A stretch of 64,000 nucleotides of DNA, taken from contig NZ_CP076457.1 of NCBI RefSeq assembly GCF_018866325.1, forward strand, positions 806,001-870,000, written 5' to 3'. Below the pieces are notes generated by a model that saw only the letters and a list, made by a program, of their open reading frames with translations, ran no database searches and was not told where the DNA came from. The position numbers were made by a program, and so were the translations under genes. The stretch comes from Streptomyces sp. YPW6 (GTDB lineage: Bacteria > Actinomycetota > Actinomycetes > Streptomycetales > Streptomycetaceae). Below are positions 1-7,753 of this stretch, in pieces. Positions within the stretch are counted from its first letter, which is position 1. Every line of letters begins with the position of its first letter.

Positions 1-222
1 CGCGACGATCACGAAGGTGACGCCGAACGCGAGGATGGCGGTGACGGCCGCCTGGACGCCGATGTTCAACAGGTTCTGGGTGGTGAGGAAGTCGCCGGAG
101 AGCAGCGACATCGCCACCACCAGAACGACCAGGGCGCTCAGCGCCCCGTTGTCGAGCAGGACACGGCGTATCACGGAGGCGCCCCCAGCGCCCGTGTCCC
201 TCTTGAGTGTCTCAGTGGCCAC
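1..222 (-). CDS. sugar ABC transporter permease, N-terminal part
   Basis: Membrane permease of a ribose/xylose-type sugar importer, cut off by the window edge. The visible 74 residues start at a GTG (220-222) and give a short cytoplasmic leader followed by a hydrophobic segment (ALVVLVVAMSLLSGDFL) and the NLLNIGVQAAVTAILAFGVT stretch typical of RbsC-family permeases. The start lies inside the ATPase gene: the ATPase stop is at 212-214, so the two genes overlap by 11 bases and are probably translationally coupled. The binding protein is not visible and may lie further left. The substrate cannot be read from the sequence. Confidence 0.85.
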   Translation of the reverse strand, partial: MATETLKRDTGAGGASVIRRVLLDNGALSALVVLVVAMSLLSGDFLTTQNLLNIGVQAAVTAILAFGVTFVIVA

Positions 223-1780
223 GGGGGCCCTCCTCTGCGTTCTTCGGTGCGGGGTGTTCGTGGGGCGGCGGGGTGGAGACGGCGAGGGCCATCACCGCGT
301 CCTGGGTGGCTTCCGCGGCGGGGAGTTCCCCGGCGAGCCGGCCCTGGGCCATGACGAGGACGCGGTCGCTCATGCCGAGCACCTCGGGCAGATCGCTGGA
401 GATCATCAGAACGGCGTGGCCGGAGGCGGTCAGTTCGTTGATGAGCTGGTAGATCTCGACCTTGGCGCCGACGTCGATGCCCCGGGTCGGCTCGTCGAGG
501 ATGAGGACTCGGGTGTCGGCCAGCAGCCACTTGCCGATGACGACCTTCTGCTGGTTGCCGCCGGACAGCGTGCGCACGTGCTGGCCGATGCCGGACATGC
601 GGACGCCGAGCTGCTGGGCGATACGGGCCGCGGCGGTGCGCTGGCCCTTGAGGTCGACGATCCCGGAGCGCGTGGCGGAGCGCAGGGTGACCAGGCCCAG
701 GTTCTCCTGCACGGAGGCGTCGAGCACCAGCCCCTGGCCCTTGCGGTCCTCCGGTACGAGGCCTATCCCGGCGCTCATGGCGGCGGGGACGTCGTGCCGG
801 GCGAGGCGTTCGCCCCGTACGTCGACGGTGCCGGCGTCGTACGGGTCCGCGCCGAAGACCGCGCGCGCCACCTCCGTACGCCCGGCGCCGACGAGCCCGG
901 CGAGGCCGACGACCTCGCCCGCGCGCACGTCGAAGCTGACGTCGTGGAAGACGCCGTTACGGGTCAGCCCCCGCACGGACAGCAACGCGTCGCCCGTGTC
1001 CGGGCGTTCGCGCGGGTACTGCTGCTCGATGCTGCGGCCGACCATGAGCTGGACGAGTTCGTCCTCGGGGGTGGAGGCCGGAACCTGGTCGATGCTGCGG
1101 CCGTCGCGCAGAACGGTGACGCGGTCGCCCAGTGCGGCGATCTCGTCCAGGTGGTGGGTGATGAAGACGATCCCGACCCCGTCCGCGCGGAGCCGGCGGA
1201 CGATCGCGAAGAGCTTGTCGACCTCTTCGGAGGTGAGCACGGCGGTCGGCTCGTCCATGATCAGGACGCGGGCGTCCAGGCTGAGCGCCTTGGCGATCTC
1301 CACCATCTGGAGCCGGGCGATGCCCAGTTCGCGGACCTTGGCGTCGGGGCGCACGTCGACGCCGACGCGGCGCAGCAGCTCCGCCGCGTCCTGGCGCATC
1401 CGGCGGTGGTCGACGAGCCCGAAGCGGCGCGGCTGGCGGCCGAGGTAGATGTTCTCGGCGACCGTCAGGTCGGGGACGAGGTTGAACTCCTGGTAGATGG
1501 TGGCGATCCCGAGCCGCTCGGCGTCCTGTGCACCGTCGATGCGGACCTCGCGGCCGTCGGCCAGGATGCGGCCGTGGTCGGGGCGGTAGGCGCCGGAGAG
1601 CATCTTGATGAGCGTGCTCTTGCCCGCGCCGTTCTCACCGAGCAGGACGTGCACTTCGCCTCTGCGGAGGTCGAAGTCGACGTTGTCGAGCGCCACGACG
1701 CCGGGGAAGGTCTTGCGCAGACCCTCGATGCGCAGCAACTCGTCGGGGGCGGTGGTCGGTTGCTCCTCCGGTGCGGTCAC
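212..1780 (-). CDS. sugar ABC transporter ATP-binding protein (RbsA/MglA type)
   Basis: Cytoplasmic ATPase of a carbohydrate importer, about 522 residues, the usual length for tandem-domain RbsA proteins. The first nucleotide-binding domain has Walker A GENGAGKSTLIKML and Walker B LIMDEPTAVL. The second carries the signature LSGGNQQKVVIGKWLL and a second Walker B (LILDEPTRGID). I chose GTG at 1778-1780 because it overlaps the LacI stop (GTGA) and leaves only about 15 residues before the domain; the longer upstream reading is arginine- and proline-rich and not protein-like. The gene sits between its LacI repressor and the permease in one operon. A second, independent RbsA-type ATPase lies at 27867-29390. 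Confidence 0.93.
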   Translation of the reverse strand: MTAPEEQPTTAPDELLRIEGLRKTFPGVVALDNVDFDLRRGEVHVLLGENGAGKSTLIKMLSGAYRPDHGRILADGREVRIDGAQDAERLGIATIYQEFNLVPDLTVAENIYLGRQPRRFGLVDHRRMRQDAAELLRRVGVDVRPDAKVRELGIARLQMVEIAKALSLDARVLIMDEPTAVLTSEEVDKLFAIVRRLRADGVGIVFITHHLDEIAALGDRVTVLRDGRSIDQVPASTPEDELVQLMVGRSIEQQYPRERPDTGDALLSVRGLTRNGVFHDVSFDVRAGEVVGLAGLVGAGRTEVARAVFGADPYDAGTVDVRGERLARHDVPAAMSAGIGLVPEDRKGQGLVLDASVQENLGLVTLRSATRSGIVDLKGQRTAAARIAQQLGVRMSGIGQHVRTLSGGNQQKVVIGKWLLADTRVLILDEPTRGIDVGAKVEIYQLINELTASGHAVLMISSDLPEVLGMSDRVLVMAQGRLAGELPAAEATQDAVMALAVSTPPPHEHPAPKNAEEGPRGH

Positions 1781-2793
1781 CGGTCGCTCCTCTGGTTCGT
1801 TGCGGCCCCGCCGCACGAGCGGCGTACGACGAGGCGGGCGGGCAGGGTGACGGACTGCGGGGTCCGCCCTTCGATCAGGTCGGCCAGCGCGCGTACGGCG
1901 GCCCGTGCCAGGTCGGCGGTCGGCTGGGCGATGGCGGTGATCGGCGGATCGGTGTGGACGAACCACGGGATGTCGTCGAAGGCGGCGAGCGCGATGGCGT
2001 CGGGCACCCGCAGCCCCCGCGCCCGGATCGCGTCGAGGGCGCCGAGGGCCATGAGGTTGTCGGCGGCGAACACGACCTCGGGCGGCTCGGCCAGGGCCAG
2101 GAACCGCTCGGTGGCCCGGCGCCCGCTGGCGGCCTGGAAGTCACCCTGCCCGATGTAGGCGTCGGGCAGGGCGAGCCCCAGACCCCGCATGGCCTCCCGG
2201 AACGCCTCGACACGCTCGTTGCCGGTGGTGGTCGCGGCGGGCCCGGCGATGATGGCGAGCCTGCGGTGGCCGAGTCCGTGCAGATGGGCGACCAGGTCCT
2301 TGACCGCCCCCGTACCGTCGGCCCGGACGACGGGCACGTCGATACCGGGGATCCAGCGGTCGACGAAGACCATCGGCGTACCGCCCAGGGCGACGTCCCG
2401 CATCAGCGGGGAGCCGCCGTCGGCGGGCGAGACGAGGAGCCCGTCGATCCTGCGGTCGATGAGCGTGCGGATGTGGTGGTCCTGGAGCTCGGGCCGCTCG
2501 TCGGCGTTGCCGATGATGACGCTGTAGCCGAGCGCGCGGGCCTCCTCCTCGACGAAGCGGGCCAGCTCGGTGAAGTACGGGTTGAGCACATCGCTGATGA
2601 CCAGACCGAGGGTGCGGGTCTGGGCCGTGCGCAGCGAGCGGGCCACCGCGTTGGGCCGGTAGCCGAGCGCCTCGACGGCAGCGAGGACACGGGTGCGCGC
2701 CTCGTCGCTGACGGACGGATGGCTGTTCAGCACGCGCGAGACCGTGGCGACGGACACCCCCGCCTCGGCCGCGACGTCTTTGATGCTCGCCAT
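1777..2793 (-). CDS. LacI-family transcriptional repressor
   Basis: DNA-binding regulator of 338 residues, first gene of the sugar ABC operon. The N-terminus is a standard LacI helix-turn-helix and hinge (SIKDVAAEAGVSVATVSRVLN), followed by a periplasmic-binding-protein-like effector domain up to the C-terminus. A strong ribosome binding site, AGGAGGTGG, lies about 9 bases before the ATG. The stop overlaps the start of the ATPase by four bases, so the repressor is co-transcribed with the transporter. Two identical 14-base near-palindromes upstream (2872-2907) are the obvious operators, which would make the operon autoregulated. The inducer is probably the sugar transported or a derivative, but it cannot be identified here. 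Confidence 0.93.
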   Translation of the reverse strand: MASIKDVAAEAGVSVATVSRVLNSHPSVSDEARTRVLAAVEALGYRPNAVARSLRTAQTRTLGLVISDVLNPYFTELARFVEEEARALGYSVIIGNADERPELQDHHIRTLIDRRIDGLLVSPADGGSPLMRDVALGGTPMVFVDRWIPGIDVPVVRADGTGAVKDLVAHLHGLGHRRLAIIAGPAATTTGNERVEAFREAMRGLGLALPDAYIGQGDFQAASGRRATERFLALAEPPEVVFAADNLMALGALDAIRARGLRVPDAIALAAFDDIPWFVHTDPPITAIAQPTADLARAAVRALADLIEGRTPQSVTLPARLVVRRSCGGAATNQRSDR

Positions 2794-2871
2794 GCCCGGA
2801 CCACCTCCTTGTGGTTTCCGTACGCCTCGAAACCTGGAGGCGGAACGGTGGTGGACCGGTTCACGACGCCG

Positions 2872-2907
2872 TGGAATCGATTACACGCATGATTGGAATC
2901 GATTACA
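2872..2907 (-). promoter_or_regulatory. twin LacI-type operators
   Basis: The word TGGAATCGATTACA occurs twice, at 2872-2885 and 2894-2907, exactly 22 bp apart. Its core AATCGATT is a perfect CG-centred palindrome, the typical architecture of LacI/GalR operators. Both copies lie 80-115 bp upstream of the repressor start. A weaker CG-centred palindrome (ACCGGT) is centred at 2857/2858, one further 21-bp step away. Assignment to the adjacent LacI protein is inference from position. Confidence 0.75.
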
Positions 2908-3336
2908 TGGCCGAAAGCAAGACCCCCTTCCGTGGCCGAGACCGGATCGTGACGAGGGAAGGCGGTGAGCGGTGAGCTTCGCGAGAGGTGCGCGAACCAC
3001 GGACCTGCTCGACGGGATCGCGCCGCGAAGCCACGTCCGAAGCGTCCGGACCGGGCGCTGGGGGCACGCCGCACCTCGCCCCGGATCCGGCTCCCCCAAC
3101 GGGTGCGGCCGTTCGAGTAGACGTTTCGTCACTCTCTGCTACCGGCTGCGCCGCCTGCACCCCGCCGGACAGGCCGCTCCCGGCCGTAGCCGCGGTCCGC
3201 TCCGGGCTGTCGGCGTGCGCCGTTGCCGTGGCCGGTGCGCCAGGAACGACGGAAGGTCGGTTCTGTGGCGGCGGGCTCCTGCGCACACGGCGCTCCCTCG
3301 TGCCCGCCCAGCATCGAACTCCGAGGAGAGAGCTGT
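2908..3336. other. intergenic region between LacI operon and CHRD gene
   Basis: No supported gene is seen in these roughly 430 bases. Reading frames through it are arginine-, proline- and alanine-rich, without ribosome binding sites or recognisable domains. It must contain the promoter of the CHRD gene; the only clear signal is the GAGGAGAG ribosome binding site at about 3322-3329. Confidence 0.5.
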
Positions 3337-4137
3337 ATGTCGAAGTCCACTGTCCGTGTTCTCACGGCGCTGACGGTCCTCGCCCCCGCCGTGGCACTGG
3401 CCTCACCCGCGCTCGCGGACGACGCGCACCAGAAGCACGACCGCGACCACGCGATCACGCTGCACGCCCAGCTGGATCCGTTCAAGGTCAACAAGGTGAC
3501 CGGCCACGGAACCGCCCAGGTCCACCTCAAGGGCAACGAGGCGCACGTGAAGATGAAGGTCAGCGGCCTGCTGGCCGATGCTCCGCACGCACAGCACTTC
3601 CACATCGCGGCGAAGGGCGTCTGCCCTCCGGAGTCGGCGGCCAAGGTCCGCAACGGCAAGCGGTTCCTCAACACCACCGACGGGGTGCCCTTCTACGGCG
3701 GCATCGGCACGTCGCTGACCACGAAGGGTGACACCGGTCCGGGGTCGGGTCTGGCCGTGGACCGGTTCCCGGTCGGATCCGGCTACCACTACGAGCGGAC
3801 CATCAAGCTCAGCGACGAAGCCGCCAAGAGTCTGCGCGAGGGCACCGGTGTCGTCGTCGTCCACGGCATCGACTACAACAAGAACGGCAAGTACGACGAC
3901 AACCTCGGCCCCAGCGACCTCGACCCCAAGCTGCCCGCCGAGGCCACCAACCCGGCGCTGTGCGGGCAGCTGAAGAAGTCCGCCGACGGACCCGTCCACG
4001 GCGGCCAGGGCGGCACCCAGCTCGCCGCGTCGGACACACCGCTCACGGCGGCCACCGCCGCCGCAGGCGGAACCGCTCTCCTCGCTGTGGCGGGCGGAGC
4101 CTTCCTCCTGCGCCGTCGCGCGGGCCGCCAGAACTGA
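3337..4137 (+). CDS. exported CHRD-domain protein with C-terminal membrane anchor
   Basis: Predicted secreted, wall- or membrane-attached protein of 266 residues. The ATG at 3337 follows GAGGAGAG and opens a signal peptide (LTALTVLAPAVALASPALA, cut near residue 27). The middle (about residues 40-210) is a CHRD-like domain: repeated short beta strands, TGHGTAQVHLKG, and the histidine cluster APHAQHFHIA. The C-terminus is sortase-substrate-like: a linker, the hydrophobic segment GGTALLAVAGGAFLL and a basic tail RRRAGRQN. No LPXTG or LAXTG box is present; the closest sequence before the helix is QLAASDTPL. The sortase gene starts 11 bases downstream, so the pair is probably an enzyme and its substrate. 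CHRD domains have no firmly established function. Confidence 0.85.
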   Translation: MSKSTVRVLTALTVLAPAVALASPALADDAHQKHDRDHAITLHAQLDPFKVNKVTGHGTAQVHLKGNEAHVKMKVSGLLADAPHAQHFHIAAKGVCPPESAAKVRNGKRFLNTTDGVPFYGGIGTSLTTKGDTGPGSGLAVDRFPVGSGYHYERTIKLSDEAAKSLREGTGVVVVHGIDYNKNGKYDDNLGPSDLDPKLPAEATNPALCGQLKKSADGPVHGGQGGTQLAASDTPLTAATAAAGGTALLAVAGGAFLLRRRAGRQN

Positions 4138-4148
4138 GCGGCTCGGCC

Positions 4149-4811
4149 ATGGCATCCCGCCGACTCGGTGGCCGTCGCGGTCTGTGCACCGCGGCGGCCA
4201 CCGCCTGCGCCGCCGCCGGGATCACCCTCCTGGCCGTAGCAGCCTTCACGCACCCCCCGGAGCCCCGCCGGCCCCCGCCGGAGCCGCCCGCGGCGGCCCG
4301 AACCCACGACACCCCCGCCCGGCCTGACGCGGACCAGGACCTGCCGGTGCTCGGCCCGTCCCCGCCCGTGCGGATCACCGCGCGAGCAGTCGGGCTCGAC
4401 GCAGCCGTGGACACGGTCGGCACCGCCGAGGACGGCAGCATCGCGCTTCCCGGCGAGGGCGATCACGCCGGCTGGTACTCCGCGTCCGTCACTCCGGGCC
4501 AGCGAGGCAACGCCCTGCTCGTCGGGCACGTGGACACGACCAGCGGACCGGCGGCCTTCTATGCCCTGGGGGCCCTCCGTCAGGGCGACCGCATCACCGT
4601 CCACCGCCGTGACAAGTCCGTCGCCCGCTTCACCGTCACCGCACTCGACGTCTACGAACGGGACGGCTTCCCCTCGGCTTCCGTCTACTCGCCTGCCGCT
4701 CTCCCCGTCCTGACGCTGATCACATGCGCCGACTGGGACCCCGGCAACCGCACTTACACGGCGAACCTGGTCGTCACCGCCCGTCCCGAGCCACGGCTGA
4801 CCCACACCTGA
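4149..4811 (+). CDS. class F-like sortase
   Basis: Membrane-anchored cysteine transpeptidase of about 220 residues that would attach or process surface proteins. It has an N-terminal signal anchor (residues about 11-35), a proline-rich stalk, and the sortase beta-barrel. Catalytic residues are visible: His in NALLVGHVDT, Cys in LTLITCADW and Arg in NRTYTANL. The start ATG at 4149 lies just after the CHRD gene stop, so the genes are co-transcribed. The sequence fits the short class F sortases of actinobacteria better than housekeeping class E enzymes, but class assignment without alignment is tentative. The C-terminus ends soon after the active-site loop, as is usual. Confidence 0.88.
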   Translation: MASRRLGGRRGLCTAAATACAAAGITLLAVAAFTHPPEPRRPPPEPPAAARTHDTPARPDADQDLPVLGPSPPVRITARAVGLDAAVDTVGTAEDGSIALPGEGDHAGWYSASVTPGQRGNALLVGHVDTTSGPAAFYALGALRQGDRITVHRRDKSVARFTVTALDVYERDGFPSASVYSPAALPVLTLITCADWDPGNRTYTANLVVTARPEPRLTHT

Positions 4812-5133
4812 CGACCTCCGGGCAGCTGGCGACCGAGCGTTCACCCGGTTCCCCGTACGGCTCTGCGCGCCTTGCCCCGACGGCGGGAACCGCCTGGCCA
4901 CTCCCGGCGCCGGCCCCGGTCCCAGCCACGAGCGCATCGAGTGGCTCACGCCCGGACATCGGCCAACCTGCGGGAGTGGACCGGCCGGAGGCCGAGGAGC
5001 CGGCCGACGCGGCTTGGCCGGCCGACGCGGACGGGGTGACCGGCCTCGGCAACGCTGACATCCCCGTTACTCGGGCTCCCCGTCACAGGTGCAAGGACCC
5101 TGCAGAGGTACAGATCGCGCCCCGCACGACAAC

Positions 5134-5174
5134 GAAGCCGGTCAGAGCGACGAAGATTCGCTCTGACCGGCTTC
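5134..5174 (-). terminator. perfect 17-bp hairpin, likely displaced tRNA terminator
   Basis: Bases 5134-5150 and 5158-5174 are perfectly complementary (arm begins GAAGCCGGTCAGAG) with a 7-base loop. It lies 18 bases beyond the 24-base tRNA-Leu 3'-end copy at 5192-5215, in the direction in which that tRNA would be transcribed. The likely reading is that this was the original terminator of the tRNA gene before an element inserted between them. There is no clear T tract on either side. The roughly 300 bases before it (4812-5133) show no gene. Confidence 0.65.
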
Positions 5175-5191
5175 ATTCGGTCGGCTGACCG

Positions 5192-5215
5192 TGGTGTCCG
5201 AGGGGGGACTTGAAC
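5192..5215. repeat. att-like copy of the tRNA-Leu 3' end
   Basis: These 24 bases are identical to 8483-8506, the 3' end (with CCA) of the intact tRNA-Leu gene. The match breaks down right after, and no anticodon arm or 5' half is present, so this is not a tRNA gene. It is the partial duplication left when an integrative element recombines into a tRNA 3' end, the distal attachment site of the element at 5192-8506. Confidence 0.85.
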
Positions 5216-5244
5216 TCTCCACTCGGGCACCGCCATTCTTCACT

Positions 5245-5358
5245 TCTGACCTGGGGAAACGTACGCCAGAGGCCCACTTCTCGACCACCAGGGTTGGTCA
5301 TGCTTACCTGCTGTTTCGGGCTGTTTCAGGCCGCTGTTGATCATGCGTTGGTCACGTG
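5245..5358. repeat. left-end arm repeats shared with the right end
   Basis: Three words recur in the same orientation near the other end of the element: TCTGACCTGGGG (5245-5256 and 8390-8401), ACGCCAGAG (5263-5271 and 8433-8441) and GTTGGTCACGTG (5347-5358 and 8414-8425). The last is part of a perfect palindrome GGTCACGTGACC on the left (5350-5361). Tyrosine integrases bind such arm sites in addition to the crossover core; that role is inferred here. Confidence 0.6.
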
Positions 5359-5371
5359 ACCGACCTTCCGC

Positions 5372-6145
5372 TCACTCTGGGTAAGCCGAGTATCTTTCGA
5401 CGCTGGCCCGTCCCGTGGAACGGTCGAGTAGGCAAAGCTCCCAGGGTCCAGTGTTCACGTCGAAGTCCTTCCCGAACCCGACCCACTTGCCTGCCATACG
5501 TCGGCCTGTCGGCTCGATCAGAAGCTGGACGGCACCGTGGTAACGGGCGCCGCGGTAGTAGCCGTCCACCGCCGTCTGTTCCGTCCACGTGCCTGTGATG
5601 ATGTTCCGGTCCACGGACAGGTCCAGGGACAGAGGACTGTCCGGGTTGGTCGACGCTCCGGGCAGACTCTGGGCTGTGAGCCTGTTGCCGTGCTGCACGA
5701 TCACGACATGGTGCTTGCAGTCGAAAGTCTCGTCGCGACTGGACGAGTAGAACTCGTACCGAGACAGCCAGATCCCCGCGTACTCGCCTTGCGTCTCCGG
5801 CTCCGGGCTTGTGACGGCACTGGCCGTGCCGACTTCTCCAGCTTCCATGTCGTGGCCTCCTGCGCCGTCTGAGCGGACGCGTGTCATAGGGATCGCAAAC
5901 CCCAGCGACTCGGGGGCGCGGCCAGTGAACTGTTTCAACGCTCGCGCGTACAGCGGGCGGCACGTCCTGGTCTTCCCGGACTCCCAGCGTTGCACGAGTC
6001 GCTTGGAAGCGTCGTTCGGTTCGCCCAGTTCTTCCCCCGCGCCACGTAACCCCCGGGCGAACTCGTCTTGGCTCAGGTTCATCGACTTGCGTACGGAGGT
6101 GAGTACATCGTTCGGAACTCGGTCACGCTCGGCCGTAGTCGTCAT
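5372..6145 (-). CDS. XRE-family helix-turn-helix protein with C-terminal sensor domain
   Basis: A 257-residue protein encoded next to the left end of the element. Residues about 12-75 form an XRE-type helix-turn-helix (RKSMNLSQDEFARGLRGAG ... KRLVQRWESGKTRTCRP). The C-terminal 150 residues (from about EYAGIWLSRYEFYSSSRDE onward) read as an all-beta domain with repeated G-x-W and I-x-G-T-W strands, possibly a ligand-binding or lipocalin-like sensor; I do not recognise a named family. It is transcribed away from the cargo genes. Two 16-base direct repeats in the divergent promoter region (6176-6216) are candidate operators. It may control the cargo or past excision and replication functions. 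The HTH call is secure, the role is inference. Confidence 0.85.
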   Translation of the reverse strand: MTTTAERDRVPNDVLTSVRKSMNLSQDEFARGLRGAGEELGEPNDASKRLVQRWESGKTRTCRPLYARALKQFTGRAPESLGFAIPMTRVRSDGAGGHDMEAGEVGTASAVTSPEPETQGEYAGIWLSRYEFYSSSRDETFDCKHHVVIVQHGNRLTAQSLPGASTNPDSPLSLDLSVDRNIITGTWTEQTAVDGYYRGARYHGAVQLLIEPTGRRMAGKWVGFGKDFDVNTGPWELCLLDRSTGRASVERYSAYPE

Positions 6146-6175
6146 CGTCCGAGGCTAGTCACGCAGCACCGCGAA

Positions 6176-6216
6176 TGACACCGGTTTGACGCCCTCTGAG
6201 TGACACCGCCATGACG
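6176..6216. promoter_or_regulatory. direct repeats in divergent promoter of the element
   Basis: The pattern TGACACCG-N3-TGACG appears at 6176-6191 and 6201-6216, 25 bp apart, identical in 13 of 16 positions. It starts 31 bases upstream of the XRE gene start and precedes the oppositely oriented cargo genes. Repeats of this kind are typical of regulator binding sites. Binding by the XRE protein is inferred from position only. The 320-base divergent gap 6146-6465 holds no other clear feature. Confidence 0.5.
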
Positions 6217-6465
6217 TCCGAGGGTCGCCTCGAACGTCGCCGCGATGGTCGAGGTCAATCCGGAGCATGGTCGGCATGTCCCTCCGCATCAGCGCCTACT
6301 GGGTGACAGCCGACGGTAAGCAGACCGAGCCGCGAACCCTGTACGAGGGTGAGGGCGGGGAGCCCTTCGCGACTGGCGTGATGCCCCGTGCCTGTGTCCC
6401 CGGCGCAGAGGCGGACGGCATGAACGAAAGACGTCGGACATCCAACTACATGGAGGCAAGCCAAC

Positions 6466-6966
6466 ATGAGTACGGCAGTAGTGATCCGCGATCCGAAGAA
6501 CTACGTCACGCCGGACGTGTGGGAGCGGGAGGTAACCCTTCTCCTCCGGAACCCGGAGAACACCCGCGAACTGGCGGAAGCCAAGTTCGGGCAGGCCATT
6601 GCCTACCTGGTCACGTGCGGTGAGAACCCGGACCTTCTCATGGGCCCCTCGGAGCAGGTGGACGAGGCATGGCACTCGTTCATGCTCGACTCGATCCCGT
6701 ACCACCACTTCACCAACCGGCACTTCGGCCGGTACATCCACCACGTCCCCGAGCTTCCGGGAACGGCTGCCGGGGTCCAATGCCTCAGCGACGACGAGGC
6801 GACGCGGGACGGGCACGACTCCAGGACCGGCGGCCCGCTGGTCCTGGAGCGGACGATCAAGGCCATCAAGGCTGTCGGGTTCGAGATCGACCCCGACCTG
6901 TGGGGCATGGAGAGTGCAGCCAACTGCAACCAGTGCCACGCCGGGTGCCACGACTCACCCAAGTAG
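6466..6966 (+). CDS. glycine-rich-domain-like protein with C-terminal cysteine/histidine motif
   Basis: Cytoplasmic protein of 166 residues, start ATG preceded by TGGAGG. It begins STAVVIRDPKNYVTPDVWER and contains the pattern VDEAWHSFMLDSIPYHHF followed by FGRYIHHVPE. That spacing of W-H, Y and H-H-x-P resembles the glycine-rich domain-containing (GRDP/DUF1399-like) family found in many Streptomyces genomes. The C-terminus CNQCHAGCHDSPK has three cysteines and two histidines that could bind metal or be modified. A hairpin and then a SAM methyltransferase follow, so the methyltransferase may act on this protein or its product. The biochemical function of the family is not known to me. Confidence 0.8.
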   Translation: MSTAVVIRDPKNYVTPDVWEREVTLLLRNPENTRELAEAKFGQAIAYLVTCGENPDLLMGPSEQVDEAWHSFMLDSIPYHHFTNRHFGRYIHHVPELPGTAAGVQCLSDDEATRDGHDSRTGGPLVLERTIKAIKAVGFEIDPDLWGMESAANCNQCHAGCHDSPK

Positions 6967-6986
6967 AGCCGCATTGGGGCTGAGTT

Positions 6987-7018
6987 GGGGCCTACCCCCT
7001 ACGTTGGGAGTAGGCCCC
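6987..7018 (+). terminator. hairpin between the two cargo genes
   Basis: GGGGCCTAC (6987-6995) pairs perfectly with GTAGGCCCC (7010-7018) around a 14-base loop, followed by TTCTGCTG. It starts 21 bases after the 6466 gene stop and ends 22 bases before the methyltransferase start. It may be a terminator or an attenuator that lowers expression of the downstream gene. Confidence 0.6.
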
Positions 7019-7040
7019 TTCTGCTGAAAAGGATCACCGC

Positions 7041-7670
7041 ATGTCATTGGCTGAGTCCTGGGACACATACGCGGCCGGAAGCAAGCCGCGCAGGGCAGTG
7101 AACGCCACGGGCGAGAGGACGTGGCTGAACTGGACTCAGTACGCCGATCACGGGCCGAACGAGAGCGTTCTGGGCCCCGTCGCCGGACGTCGGGTGCTGG
7201 AACTCGGTTCAGGCAGCGGGAGCAACCTGGCACACCTGGTCACACTCGGTGCGACCGGTCTGGGAGTGGACATTGCACCTGCCCGCGAATCGGTCGCAAA
7301 GGAACGCTGGGCCGGTCTGACAGGTATTGAGTTCCGCACGGCAGAGGCAACGGACTTCCTCAGCCAGACGGACGAGACCTTTGACGTCGTGCTCTCGATC
7401 TTTGGTGCCGTGTGGTTCGTCGAGCCGCACACCCTGCTACCGCTGATTCGATCCCGTATGGCTTCGGGCGGCACTCTCGCGTTCTCCCACCTCCCCGCCG
7501 GAAGTCAAGACCTGAAACCAGGCGGGGCGGGGTTGCGTCACAACCACAGCCTCGACGCATGGGAACACCTACTCACAGGCCACGGATTCGCGGCGGTGAC
7601 AGCATCACTGATCGATCCGCCACAGGGCAGGACTGTGGGCACGATGCTCGTCCGCGCGCTGGCACGCTGA
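7041..7670 (+). CDS. class I SAM-dependent methyltransferase
   Basis: A 209-residue methyltransferase. The SAM-binding motif I is VLELGSGSGSNLAHLV (about residues 52-67), followed by the acidic residue at the end of strand 2 (LGVDIAPA) and the motif IV region FDVVLSIFGAVWFVEP. The C-terminal part contains AGSQDLKPGGAGLRHNHSLDAWEHLL, as in small-molecule methyltransferases of the UbiE/Methyltransf_11 type. The start ATG follows AAAAGGATCACCGC. It is downstream of the cysteine-bearing protein at 6466, and both are cargo of the tRNA-Leu element. Substrate unknown. Confidence 0.88.
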   Translation: MSLAESWDTYAAGSKPRRAVNATGERTWLNWTQYADHGPNESVLGPVAGRRVLELGSGSGSNLAHLVTLGATGLGVDIAPARESVAKERWAGLTGIEFRTAEATDFLSQTDETFDVVLSIFGAVWFVEPHTLLPLIRSRMASGGTLAFSHLPAGSQDLKPGGAGLRHNHSLDAWEHLLTGHGFAAVTASLIDPPQGRTVGTMLVRALAR

Positions 7671-7753
7671 CCGCGCACGCCGGCGGTCACTGACCAACGG
7701 GGAACGCCCCTGCCATGTGCGGCGGCGGCGTTCATTTTGTTTGTTCAGGCGAT

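Noticed and set aside
17..2158. Plus-strand frame of 713 codons
   Set aside because: Antisense to the ATPase and LacI genes, which have clear motifs and overlapping start/stop codons.
2693..3373. Several 80-130-codon frames in the 2.8-3.3 kb gap
   Set aside because: Arg/Pro/Ala-rich, without ribosome binding sites or family features, and overlapping the LacI operators.
5192..5260. Possible second tRNA-Leu gene
   Set aside because: Only the 3'-terminal 24 bases match; no anticodon arm, D arm or 5' acceptor strand follows, so it is an attachment-site copy.
6276..6465. Small ORF starting MSLRISAYWVTADGKQTEP before the 6466 gene
   Set aside because: The beginning looks protein-like, but the frame has no stop before running far into the next gene and the later residues are not protein-like. 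It may be a decayed small gene; support is too weak to annotate.
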